Source: Candidatus Hodarchaeota archaeon
GTDB lineage: Archaea; Asgardarchaeota; Heimdallarchaeia; Hodarchaeales; Hodarchaeaceae
DNA: 18,587 bases
Direction: 5' to 3'
Assembly: GCA_016839665.1 (NCBI GenBank)
Contig: JAEOTU010000008.1
Location: forward strand, 1 to 18,587
Shown here: one piece after another, positions 7,275 to 13,839 of the stretch
How positions within the stretch are numbered: position 1 is the first letter of the stretch
How the letters are laid out: every line of letters starts with the position of its first letter
Program-made: the position numbers and the translations under genes
Notes under the pieces: generated by a model
The model's input: the letters and a program-made list of their open reading frames with translations, nothing else
Told to the model about the DNA's origin: nothing
Databases searched by the model: none

Positions 7275-7619
7275 ACAGTGTTTTTAAATTTTGATGTATG
7301 ATTGAATTCGCTTCAAATCAGGTAATTGTAGGCCAGTTTTATTCATTCGGGAATATCCATTTTCTCACGGTATATTTTTGGGATATTTATCTATCTTCCA
7401 AATTTGTCGCTTGAATGTGGCTATCATAATAAATTTAAAGGAAAAAAATAGATTATTCTAGTTTAATCCTCTGAATATAATCAATTAGAGACTACTCAAG
7501 GAGAATAGAATATATATTTAAACCTATAACTCACAGGGTATGTGGTTACTTTTTTGTAAGTTTGAAACTAAGCGATTTTTTCTTGAATAAGGTTGAATTC
7601 CTTTTGAAGTTGATAACAC
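7275..7619. other. Gene-free 345-base divergent region
   Basis: This gap separates the zinc-knuckle gene (minus) from the chemoreceptor-like gene (plus). It holds a TTTAAAAA element near 7283-7290 on the minus strand, a strong TATA box at 7511-7524 on the plus strand, and two similar blocks, GGGAATATCC and GGGATATTTA, near 7349-7390. A 16-codon ORF beginning MWLLFCKF near 7540 lies in the presumed leader and is probably chance. I see no RNA gene. Confidence 0.5.
7511..7524 (+). promoter_or_regulatory. Strong TATA box for the chemoreceptor-like gene
   Basis: TATATATTTAAACC is the best TATA match in the window, preceded by a purine-rich stretch that could act as BRE. It predicts a transcript start near 7545 and a leader of about 75 bases before ATG 7620, unlike the leaderless pattern of many neighbouring genes. 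Confidence 0.6.
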
Positions 7620-8678
7620 ATGAGTATAGGCATAATTACCAAAACTTCAATAATTAATGCGGCGTTAGTGGCAATTCTGATGGGTATAAATTATATTATT
7701 ATCATGATAATTGTTGAACCTACAACAGAAATATTACAAACCCTTGTTCAATTTTCAATAGCCATAGTAATTTTTTCTGTAGCTGCGACGTTAATAATAA
7801 ACTATGCTGGATTAAAATCTTCTCTTAAACCACTTGAAGAATTAGCAGATGCAGCACTCTCGGTCAGTTCAGGAAATATTACCCTCGCCCTCGAATCATC
7901 AGATCGTTCGGATGAGGTTGGGATTCTCCAAAAATCATTCAAAAAAATGTTTTCTAGCAACGTTGATTTCATGAAAACACTACAGGACGCGTCTACAAAG
8001 CTTCAAACCTCATCTGTGGATTTGACAAACACTGCAGAGGAAGTTAATGCTTTGTCAGAAGAGATTACAGCTACAATTTCACAAATTAATCGAGGAGCTT
8101 CTAATCAATCAGAATTAGCTACTAGGGGTATTGATGAAGTAAAAAATATGGCCGAAATCGTTGCTGCTTCTTTGACGGACATTAAAAAAGCCTTAGGGGT
8201 AATTGAGGATGTTGCCGAACAAACAAATATTTTGGCTATAAACGCTGCAATTGAGGCAGCTCGTGCAGGGGAGTATGGTAGAGGTTTTGCGGTCGTCTCA
8301 GACAATGTCCAGCGATTAGCAGAAGAAACGAAGACTAATGCTACTGACATAGGAAAATTAGCTGAAGAAATCACCACGAATCTTGGTGGTGGTGTGGTTA
8401 AACTGCAAGAGACTTTACAAGAGTTTACGGCCCAATCGGATGATTTTAGTGCCTCTTGCGAAGAAGTAGTTGCAGCGACAGAAGAACAGGCCGCTGGTAT
8501 GTATCAAATGGCAAGTGCGGCTCAAGAACTAACAGAAATGAGTGTAGCATTATTAGATACAGTCACCAGAGTCGAAACCAGGGAAAAAGAGGAAATGATC
8601 AAGATTGAAGAAGAAAAAGTTCGAGACGAACGAAGAATGCAGGATTATCTTGCAGCACGCAGTATTAAAAAGGATTAA
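7620..8678 (+). CDS. Methyl-accepting chemotaxis-type transducer without an extracellular sensor
   Basis: Transducers of this class form membrane receptor bundles that control the kinase CheA. Of 352 residues, two helices at about 11-32 and 41-62 cross the membrane with only about eight residues between them, so no ligand-binding domain fits outside. A HAMP domain (63-118, with Pro71 at the usual place) leads into a coiled-coil signalling domain. Its hairpin tip is the highly conserved [18 protein letters not shown] (201-218) followed by [18 protein letters not shown]. The C-terminus is a charged helix ([21 protein letters not shown]). Input may come from the membrane or from partner proteins. 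No che gene is in the window, so coupling to motility is unproven. No Shine-Dalgarno sequence is seen before ATG 7620. Confidence 0.92.
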   Translation: MSIGIITKTSIINAALVAILMGINYIIIMIIVEPTTEILQTLVQFSIAIVIFSVAATLIINYAGLKSSLKPLEELADAALSVSSGNITLALESSDRSDEVGILQKSFKKMFSSNVDFMKTLQDASTKLQTSSVDLTNTAEEVNALSEEITATISQINRGASNQSELATRGIDEVKNMAEIVAASLTDIKKALGVIEDVAEQTNILAINAAIEAARAGEYGRGFAVVSDNVQRLAEETKTNATDIGKLAEEITTNLGGGVVKLQETLQEFTAQSDDFSASCEEVVAATEEQAAGMYQMASAAQELTEMSVALLDTVTRVETREKEEMIKIEEEKVRDERRMQDYLAARSIKKD

Positions 8679-8761
8679 TAGTTTATTTCACTAATTTTGT
8701 TGAAAGATCAGCAACGATTTCGCCCTAAATTGCTATCGAATTTTATTCAGAAGGATTTTCC

Positions 8762-9586
8762 ATGGATGAAAAAGTCTGTATAGTGACTGGAGCTAATCGG
8801 GGAATTGGTCGTGCGATAGCTGAGGGTATTGTACGAAAAGGGCATCAAGTTATACTTGTATGCAGAAATGAGACCACAGGTAATTTCGCTCTAAACAAAC
8901 TTCGTTCAACTTTTCCTAAAACAGATTTGGTAATAGGTGATCTATCTTCGATTAAGAGTGTCAACACGTTAACACAAGAACTCCTAAATCGTTTTCCTCG
9001 AATTGATGTCTTGATTCATAACGCAGGAATTTGGCCCTCCCAATTAACGAAAAACAAGGATGGGTTGGAAATGGCTTTTATGGTGAATCACCTAGCTCCA
9101 TTCTACATGACACACTTACTATTAGATCGGTTAAAATCGAGTAATTCAGCTCGAATAGTCCTAGTCAATGCAGGACTTTATGTTCGTGGTTCAGTTGATC
9201 TCAAGCGGACTCCTTGGGGAGATGACTTCCATAGGATGAAAACTTACATGAATACTAAACTGTGTGGAATCCTATTCATGAGAAAACTGGCTCCAATGTT
9301 AGAAGGAACAGGAGTCACCATAAACGCTGTACACCCAGGAGTAATTCGGACAGGATTAGGAGACTTTGGAGGAGTGATAGGGGTGATATTACGAGGTTTT
9401 AAGTTATTTATGGGCTCCCCCAAAAAGGGAGCTAAGGGGCCAATTCATCTAGCACTGTCTTCTAGTGTTCGGTCAAATGGTGGCTATTATGACAAGATTA
9501 AAGAAAAAGCGCTTGTTAGTATAGCTCTTGATGACACTTTGGCGAATGAATTGTGGGATTTAAGTCAAGAATTATGCGGAATCTAG
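8762..9586 (+). CDS. Short-chain dehydrogenase/reductase-like protein, retinol-dehydrogenase type
   Basis: NAD(P)H-dependent oxidoreductase fold of 274 residues. The dinucleotide motif TGANRGIG is at 9-16, the structural NAG at 87-89, Asn109 in MVNHLAPF, and the active-site YMNTK at 162-166 (Tyr162, Lys166). The NAVHPGVIRTGLG block follows, all close to retinol dehydrogenase/WW-oxidoreductase-like SDRs. The usual catalytic serine, in a VSS segment about 25 residues before Tyr, is replaced by VNA (135-137), so the protein may be weakly active or use another residue. Its substrate is not readable. AAGGA lies 8 bases before ATG 8762. The gene appears to stand alone, 83 bases after the transducer gene. 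Confidence 0.9.
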   Translation: MDEKVCIVTGANRGIGRAIAEGIVRKGHQVILVCRNETTGNFALNKLRSTFPKTDLVIGDLSSIKSVNTLTQELLNRFPRIDVLIHNAGIWPSQLTKNKDGLEMAFMVNHLAPFYMTHLLLDRLKSSNSARIVLVNAGLYVRGSVDLKRTPWGDDFHRMKTYMNTKLCGILFMRKLAPMLEGTGVTINAVHPGVIRTGLGDFGGVIGVILRGFKLFMGSPKKGAKGPIHLALSSSVRSNGGYYDKIKEKALVSIALDDTLANELWDLSQELCGI

Positions 9587-9767
9587 GTATCGAAGGGTTA
9601 AATCTTATTGAGTGTTTTTTTCGGATTAATTTCCCTACTAGTGCTGTTGGTGATTGTTTTACAATAATTAGAAAGAGAATAAACCAGTTCTTCTCCGTGT
9701 TACATGGTTTAGAATTTGCGAAAAGTAAGTTAATCTAATTATATTTGAGATTTCGTCATTTTCGCAC

Positions 9768-9822
9768 ACCACTGGGTGTAAGATATTTCTTTGTGTACCC
9801 TTTTGCACCCCCCTCCAGTGGT
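9768..9822. repeat. Inverted repeat ACCACTGG ... CCAGTGGT
   Basis: Perfect 8-base arms at 9768-9775 and 9815-9822 are separated by 39 bases. Just inside them GGGTG (9774-9778) and CACCC (9806-9810) can pair too. The repeat ends about 20 bases before the TATA box of the small ribbon-helix-helix-like gene, a position suiting an operator or a structured element. Confidence 0.5.
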
Positions 9823-9842
9823 ATGGTATTAATATTGTTGGG

Positions 9843-9852
9843 AGTATATAAG
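9843..9852 (+). promoter_or_regulatory. TATA box upstream of the small RHH-like gene
   Basis: AGTATATAAG predicts a transcript start near 9873-9878, leaving a leader of about 55 bases that contains the 11-codon ORF at 9899-9934. Confidence 0.5.
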
Positions 9853-9898
9853 CATTTGAAAAATTAGGTGTTAGGAGTCTCTTCAGATAAACCTTACC

Positions 9899-9934
9899 AT
9901 GTTACGCGGAACGGTTGGAGTTAAACTCTTTTGA
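9899..9934 (+). CDS. Possible 11-codon leader ORF
   Basis: ATG 9899 opens MLRGTVGVKLF and stops at TGA 9932-9934. The stop overlaps the TTG start of the next gene (9931-9933) as TTGA, an arrangement typical of translational coupling. There is no strong ribosome-binding site before it. It could equally be a chance ORF. Confidence 0.25.
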   Translation: MLRGTVGVKLF

Positions 9935-10125
9935 TTTCTCAAAAACGAGATGCTAAGGGGAGATTTTGTTCGGAAAACCCAAAAAAGATACTTATGAGAG
10001 TCACTGAACAGGAGAAACAAATTATTCAGAGATTTCGGCAAATTGAGCCGCATCAAATTAACAATTATTTTCTTCGAGAAATTCAGGCCTTAATCCGTAA
10101 GCGGGTTCAGAATCTAGAACTCTAG
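9931..10125 (+). CDS. Small ribbon-helix-helix-like DNA-binding protein (tentative)
   Basis: 64 residues. A basic, flexible N-terminus (SQKRDAKGRFCSENPKK) is followed by ILMRVTEQEKQIIQRF, which resembles the DNA-contacting strand and first helix of Arc/MetJ/CopG ribbon-helix-helix proteins. A second helix is FLREIQALIRKRVQNL. The length and order fit a dimeric RHH regulator, but no certain family match can be claimed by eye. The start is TTG 9931, because a stop at 9922-9924 closes the frame just upstream and the next ATG (codon 22) would cut the strand off. GGAG lies 10 bases before the TTG. An inverted repeat upstream of its own promoter suggests autoregulation. No toxin-like partner follows on the plus strand. 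Confidence 0.55.
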   Translation: MISQKRDAKGRFCSENPKKILMRVTEQEKQIIQRFRQIEPHQINNYFLREIQALIRKRVQNLEL

Positions 10126-10361
10126 CTAAAATTAAGGCTAGAAATTATCCTTGTGAGGGAGTGAGTTCAAAATAAAAGATGTTAAAATAACAAAAGAATT
10201 GATTCTACTCTCTCTTTTATCACCAACATCTCCATTTTGAATTTGATTTATAGAGTAACCACTCGTTACTTCGTTATGCTTTACACAAGTTCCAGATTTT
10301 CATGTGAATCATCCGCACATTCATACGGTATACTTTTCGCGGAGATTGCTGTAATTTTAGC

Positions 10362-11117
10362 TCATTTTTTCTGTCTAGTTCTCCTTGTGATGAGTATGGA
10401 AAGAAATATGCTAATCGTTGAAAGGATTGTTAACCCTGAGGTCAAAAAAGGTCCACCAGTGGTCGTTTGAGGTGGTTCTTTTGTGGTTGTAGTCACTTCT
10501 TCGACTGTTGTTGTGGTTACTTCCTCTGTGGGTGTGATCGTAGGTTCCGAAGTCATCTCGGTTGTAGTTGTTGGTTCTACGGTGGGTATCTCGTGGGAGG
10601 TGGGTAAGTAGGTAACAAATTCATCTAGAATTGTTTGAAAATCATTCATCTGGTCTGTTTGATTGAACTCTAATGTGATTCTTGCCAGGACTATAACTTC
10701 CGTACCTGGATTATTTATGCCCAAAAATTCTATGAAATTTAGGGTTAAAGTTTCATCGCTTATCTGATAGTGCCCGCTCTCTGTTCCTTCTTGCCAATTC
10801 TGAGCTTGTTTATAGGGATCGCCGAGCATCCAATAGTGGAAAAGCTGATCATCTGCTGTTTGAAAAAACAACATTGACGCTTGAAAGGATAGCAGATCAT
10901 CTGCTTGACTGAATAATGTTATAACTGCTAATGAATCACTTGTATCCAGCTCAGAGGTTGCGTTAAAGCCATAATCTAATTCAATCGATATTGTGGAGCC
11001 TATTTTAGTTACATAAAGTACATCAATAGTTCCTTCGTTGGTGGCATGTACAGGAAAATTCCCAAGGATGAGCAGAAATGCAAAAAATGCTAGCATAAAC
11101 CTCTGTGACATTTTCAT
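10362..11117 (-). CDS. Cell-surface protein with signal peptide, Thr-rich stalk and C-terminal anchor
   Basis: From ATG 11117 the protein is 251 residues: signal peptide 1-25 (MKMSQRFMLAFFAFLLILGN, then FPVHA), a beta-rich exterior domain about 28-170 with no cysteines, a stalk 172-221 rich in Thr, Glu and Pro (EEVTTTT repeated), a GGPFLTSG stretch, one membrane helix 225-244 and a basic tail RRTRQKK. This layout is that of archaeal surface glycoproteins, and the stalk would be O-glycosylated. The exterior domain belongs to no family I recognise. ATG 11117 overlaps the upstream Hcp-like stop as TAATG, which implies translational coupling. A GTG at 11132 would add five residues. Being co-translated with the Hcp-like protein makes a shared surface role likely. 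Confidence 0.85.
   Translation of the reverse strand: MKMSQRFMLAFFAFLLILGNFPVHATNEGTIDVLYVTKIGSTISIELDYGFNATSELDTSDSLAVITLFSQADDLLSFQASMLFFQTADDQLFHYWMLGDPYKQAQNWQEGTESGHYQISDETLTLNFIEFLGINNPGTEVIVLARITLEFNQTDQMNDFQTILDEFVTYLPTSHEIPTVEPTTTTEMTSEPTITPTEEVTTTTVEEVTTTTKEPPQTTTGGPFLTSGLTILSTISIFLSILITRRTRQKK
10455..10604 (-). repeat. Low-complexity Thr/Glu/Pro stalk coding region
   Basis: About 50 codons dominated by ACN (Thr), with GAA/GAG and CCN. It includes two tandem EEVTTTT units and a TTTT-EM segment. It is an internal low-complexity stretch of the surface protein, not a separate element. Confidence 0.7.
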
Positions 11118-11752
11118 TATGCATCTGTCCACGTATCTTGTACTTCAACATTTCCTTTTGATTGTCCACCTGAATCATATTCGGTGTATGTCCATTTGAT
11201 TTTATCGTACGCAAACGACACTGTCTCAGTCGGACGGCCCTCATGGAATCCATAATCTTGGATGGACACCACCATAACAGTTTGAATAGTTATGTTCAGA
11301 TATCTCAGATTGGTTGGTTCAAAATAGAAACAAAGGATAACAGACGCAATCGAAGCACCTGTAGTACATTTTTCGTAGAGCTTAGGAGTTGCTTTATCAA
11401 CCATTTTTGTGACTCTTAGAGGAGTGTGTTGTGCACTAGCTGATCCAGCACCGCGCATAATTGTTTGCCAATCTGGGCTTGTTATACTGTGAGAATAAGC
11501 TAGTATATCAATCGAGTTTGCTCTTGTAGGATGTTCTGATTCTCCCGAAACGCCAGAAATCCACATGTTCATGCTGAAACCATCGCTTTCGTAGGTATTT
11601 GTCTCTTGAATTGCATTAGTTGAGGCGTCTGCCTGTTGGTTGTTCAAAGCCACCACAAGAAAACCAGTGGCACCTCCTAAAAGGAGTACTAGGGGTATTA
11701 ATATTCTAACAATTTGATTTGTCTTCATTCTAAAGTCACCATTTTTCTTCAT
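11117..11752 (-). CDS. Exported or membrane-anchored Hcp-like protein (type VI secretion tube family)
   Basis: Hcp proteins form stacked hexameric rings, known as the inner tube of bacterial type VI secretion. Numbered from ATG 11752 (211 residues), a membrane helix lies at 15-37 (ILIPLVLLLGGATGFLVVAL). A linker rich in Asn and Thr follows, then an Hcp domain at about 59-205. Hcp hallmarks are GESEH...NSIDILAYSHSI (70-90), VDKATPKLYEKCTTGASI (118-135, matching the family's DKASPKLFEACATGKHI-like block), a strand pair YLNITIQTVMVVSIQDYG, and PTETVSFAYDKIKWTYT (174-190). The domain would lie outside the membrane. ATG 11728 (codon 9) has GGTGA 7 bases upstream and may be the true start. No other type VI gene is in the window. 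The downstream surface protein is coupled by TAATG. Confidence 0.85.
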   Translation of the reverse strand: MKKNGDFRMKTNQIVRILIPLVLLLGGATGFLVVALNNQQADASTNAIQETNTYESDGFSMNMWISGVSGESEHPTRANSIDILAYSHSITSPDWQTIMRGAGSASAQHTPLRVTKMVDKATPKLYEKCTTGASIASVILCFYFEPTNLRYLNITIQTVMVVSIQDYGFHEGRPTETVSFAYDKIKWTYTEYDSGGQSKGNVEVQDTWTDA

Positions 11753-11778
11753 GAAAATGAGTATTTGTACAGTAAGAA

Positions 11779-11788
11779 TTTTTTTAAA
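11779..11788 (-). promoter_or_regulatory. TATA box of the Hcp-like/surface protein operon
   Basis: TTTAAAAAAA on the minus strand predicts transcription from about 11758. That leaves roughly 30 bases, including the GGTGA site at 11736-11740, before ATG 11728, so a leadered start at codon 9 is favoured. Confidence 0.5.
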
Positions 11789-11873
11789 CCTTACCGATTA
11801 AAATAAGAACAAGGATTATTTTATTCTATTGGAATATTTTGGATTTTCATAAAGTAAAGCCTATTTATTCAAG

Positions 11874-12803
11874 ATGTTTTGTCGGACATTTGAAGAAAAT
11901 CTTTGCTTAATGAGGAATTCATTCTTGAAAGACCCCGAATTGATTAAAGCGCATTCTAGTTATGTTATAGATGTTTTATTTACACCTGATAATCGTTTGC
12001 TAATTTCTGCAGGAATGGATAACGTTATTAATCTGTGGAGTGTACCAAAATGGAAGTTAACAGGTACAATGGCTGGTCACATTCATAGTGTTAATTCTAT
12101 AGCACTTTCACCAGATACGAAAACTCTTGCTTCTGGTTCGACTGATAAGACTGTCAAATTATGGTCTTTTCCTGATGGAAAAGAAAAATTGACTTTGGAA
12201 GGGCATAAAAAAACTGTCTCTTGTGTCAACATTTCATCTGATGGTAAGTATTTAGTTTCAGGTTCGTATGAGGGAAAAGTGAAGGTTTGGTCATTACAAA
12301 CGGGAGAGGAAATAATCACACTAAATGCATTGAAACGAAATGTTTCTGCTAACATATTCCTCCCTGATAGTAAAACTTTATTAGTATCAGGAATCAGTGA
12401 TGATATTTTGATTTATGAGATCCCGTCTGGAGATTTAATCAACAATTTAAAAGGTCACAAGACAGCGGTAACAGCTCTGACTCTTTCACCAGATGGTAGA
12501 TTTCTTGCTACTTCAGGGTATGATAAGACCGTTAAATTATGGACCATAAACAACTGGGAGATTATTCAGACTTTGGGATTAACAGCCGATGGCTATTTCA
12601 AGTCAGATTTTTCACCCGACTCGAAAACTCTTGCTGTTGTTGAAGCATATAAAGTGATGATCTGGTCAGTTGAAACCGGTGATATGATTGCAGAACAGCA
12701 GCTTAAACCCAAAGGAATAACATCAGTAGCCTTTTCTTCTAATGGTCAATGGTTGGCAGTTGGAGCAGCTGATAAGAGAATTCGGTTATGGGATATGAAG
12801 TAG
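11874..12803 (+). CDS. WD40 repeat protein, single seven-bladed propeller
   Basis: 309 residues made almost entirely of seven WD40 repeats of about 42 residues, starting near 24, 66, 108, 150, 192, 234 and 276. Most carry the GH ... DKTVKLW signature (for example GSTDKTVKLWS at 88-98 and SGYDKTVKLWT at 214-224), and blades 4 and 6 are the most diverged. The protein is a closed propeller scaffold for protein-protein contacts. There is no enzymatic domain, signal peptide or membrane helix, so it is cytosolic. It starts at ATG 11874, or at ATG 11910, which would remove the Cys-containing MFCRTFEENLCL. The gene is divergent from the Hcp-like operon across 121 bases, so co-regulation is possible but not shown. 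Confidence 0.92.
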   Translation: MFCRTFEENLCLMRNSFLKDPELIKAHSSYVIDVLFTPDNRLLISAGMDNVINLWSVPKWKLTGTMAGHIHSVNSIALSPDTKTLASGSTDKTVKLWSFPDGKEKLTLEGHKKTVSCVNISSDGKYLVSGSYEGKVKVWSLQTGEEIITLNALKRNVSANIFLPDSKTLLVSGISDDILIYEIPSGDLINNLKGHKTAVTALTLSPDGRFLATSGYDKTVKLWTINNWEIIQTLGLTADGYFKSDFSPDSKTLAVVEAYKVMIWSVETGDMIAEQQLKPKGITSVAFSSNGQWLAVGAADKRIRLWDMK

Positions 12804-12833
12804 GTTCTGGTTCTGTCAAGTTTAATAGAAAAT

Positions 12834-12842
12834 TTTTTTATT
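12834..12842 (+). promoter_or_regulatory. TATA-like element for the DUF3795 gene
   Basis: TTTTTTATT is centred 27 bases before ATG 12865, which has no Shine-Dalgarno sequence. This fits a leaderless transcript. The T-run could also end transcription from the WD40 gene. Confidence 0.4.
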
Positions 12843-12864
12843 CCGATTTACGCTTTGATTCTTT

Positions 12865-13803
12865 ATGAATGAAGCAATCTCTTTATGTGGGTTTAATTGC
12901 GGGATTTGTCCAGCTTACAAGCCCAATCTTAAGTCTGATGAAGACCGTATGAAGGTTGATGAAGGTTGGAAAAAATTCCATAAAACACGTGGTTGGGTAT
13001 ACAAAGATCCCTTTTGCAATGGATGTTTCAACGAACCCCAAAACGCTCCTCTCTGGAGTAGCTGCCCCATAAGAAAATGTGTTTTTGGTAATAATATAGA
13101 AAATTGTGGGTATTGCCCTGATTATCCGTGTTCACGAATCAGTAATATGATCCGCGTAACAAGTTCAATAGCAAAACGAACAAAAAAGATCGGAAATGAA
13201 GAGGATTTCCAGAAATTTGCGTTACCTTACCTGGGCAAAACAAAGCTCGATGAAATCCACCAACAATTTGTTGAGACAACACAAGATACAGAATACTATC
13301 CAGTAAACACCACAACGATAAGTTTTCCTTCGAAGCTTAACATAGAAAATGTGGTAGACACACAACTCAGACCTGAGCAGTTTGAAAAGGCGCTTCAAAG
13401 TCTCCACTCTACCATTGACAGTATAATGACTTTTCACTGTCGAACACCTGGTGGGCAAGAGCAAGAGCTAAAAAGGAACAAGGAGAGAGCGAAATTTCTT
13501 TGGATTGTAGGAAGATATGGAAAACTTCAAACTAAAGTCGATGACTATATCATAGAGATTACAGTGACCGATATCAAACAGTATCTCCGATATGGGAAAT
13601 ACAAACTCCAAAAGAAACTGGATGAACTAACACAGCATGGAATTGAAGCTGTCTACTTCGGAGATAAGGTAACTATCAAGTTCTCGGAAGATTCTGAAAT
13701 AGCATTAGTATTCCAAAAGTTCATAAATAGTCTCCTTGTAAAATATAAAGAAAGAACTGCTTACACCAGATTCTGGAAAGCAGACATGACTGTATTCACC
13801 TGA
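12865..13803 (+). CDS. DUF3795 Cys-rich protein with a C-terminal extension
   Basis: The first 95 residues match the DUF3795 zinc-binding family: LCGFNCGICPAY (C8, C12, C15), FCNGC (C51, C54), SCPIRKC (C67, C72) and NCGYCPDYPC (C81, C84, C89). The function of the family is unknown. DUF3795 proteins are often near 100-180 residues, so the 312-residue length is notable. Residues about 165-300 form a second soluble region with FLWIVGRYGKLQTKVDDYIIEI, KYKLQKKLDELTQHGIEAVYFGDKVTIKF and VFQKFINSLLVKY, probably a separate alpha/beta domain that I cannot name. Metal binding by the ten cysteines is the safest inference. ATG 12865 is supported by its TATA spacing and by the typical family start five to seven residues before the first cysteine. 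Confidence 0.85.
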   Translation: MNEAISLCGFNCGICPAYKPNLKSDEDRMKVDEGWKKFHKTRGWVYKDPFCNGCFNEPQNAPLWSSCPIRKCVFGNNIENCGYCPDYPCSRISNMIRVTSSIAKRTKKIGNEEDFQKFALPYLGKTKLDEIHQQFVETTQDTEYYPVNTTTISFPSKLNIENVVDTQLRPEQFEKALQSLHSTIDSIMTFHCRTPGGQEQELKRNKERAKFLWIVGRYGKLQTKVDDYIIEITVTDIKQYLRYGKYKLQKKLDELTQHGIEAVYFGDKVTIKFSEDSEIALVFQKFINSLLVKYKERTAYTRFWKADMTVFT

Positions 13804-13808
13804 ATCTA

Positions 13809-13817
13809 CTAAATATT
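13809..13817 (+). promoter_or_regulatory. TATA-like element for the CPBP/longin-like gene
   Basis: CTAAATATT lies centred 27 bases before ATG 13840, again with no ribosome-binding site, implying a leaderless mRNA. Confidence 0.4.
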
Positions 13818-13839
13818 CAAATAATGGATAGATAGTCCT

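Larger units (their letters stand above)
9587..9930. other. 344-base intergenic region with regulatory elements
   Basis: No convincing full gene is present. It contains an inverted repeat (9768-9822), a TATA-like box (9843-9852) and a possible 11-codon leader ORF (9899-9934) whose stop overlaps the next start. A short in-frame ORF across 9587-9738 has non-protein-like composition and no start signal. Confidence 0.5.

Noticed and set aside
7540..7590. 16-codon ORF in the transducer leader
   Set aside because: No ribosome-binding site and no overlap with the main start. It is probably a chance ORF.
8105..8377. A 90-codon minus-strand ORF
   Set aside because: It is the antisense of the strongly conserved transducer signalling domain.
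9553..9738. A 61-codon plus-strand ORF running off the dehydrogenase
   Set aside because: It starts inside the dehydrogenase in another phase, has no ribosome-binding site and no recognisable pattern.
10122..10141. CTAGC ... GCTAG hairpin after the RHH-like gene
   Set aside because: A five-base stem with no T-run. It is too weak to call a terminator.
10177..10231. Inverted repeat AGATGTT ... AACATCT
   Set aside because: The arms are only 7 bases with a 41-base spacer in AT-rich sequence. It is near chance level and not next to a start codon.
10237..10470. A 77-codon plus-strand ORF
   Set aside because: It overlaps the 3' part of the surface protein in antisense, its sequence is not protein-like, and it reads the complement of the C-terminal anchor and stalk.
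10362..11752. A full type VI secretion locus
   Set aside because: Only the Hcp-like protein is present. No sheath, spike, baseplate or ClpV gene lies nearby, and the protein carries its own membrane helix.
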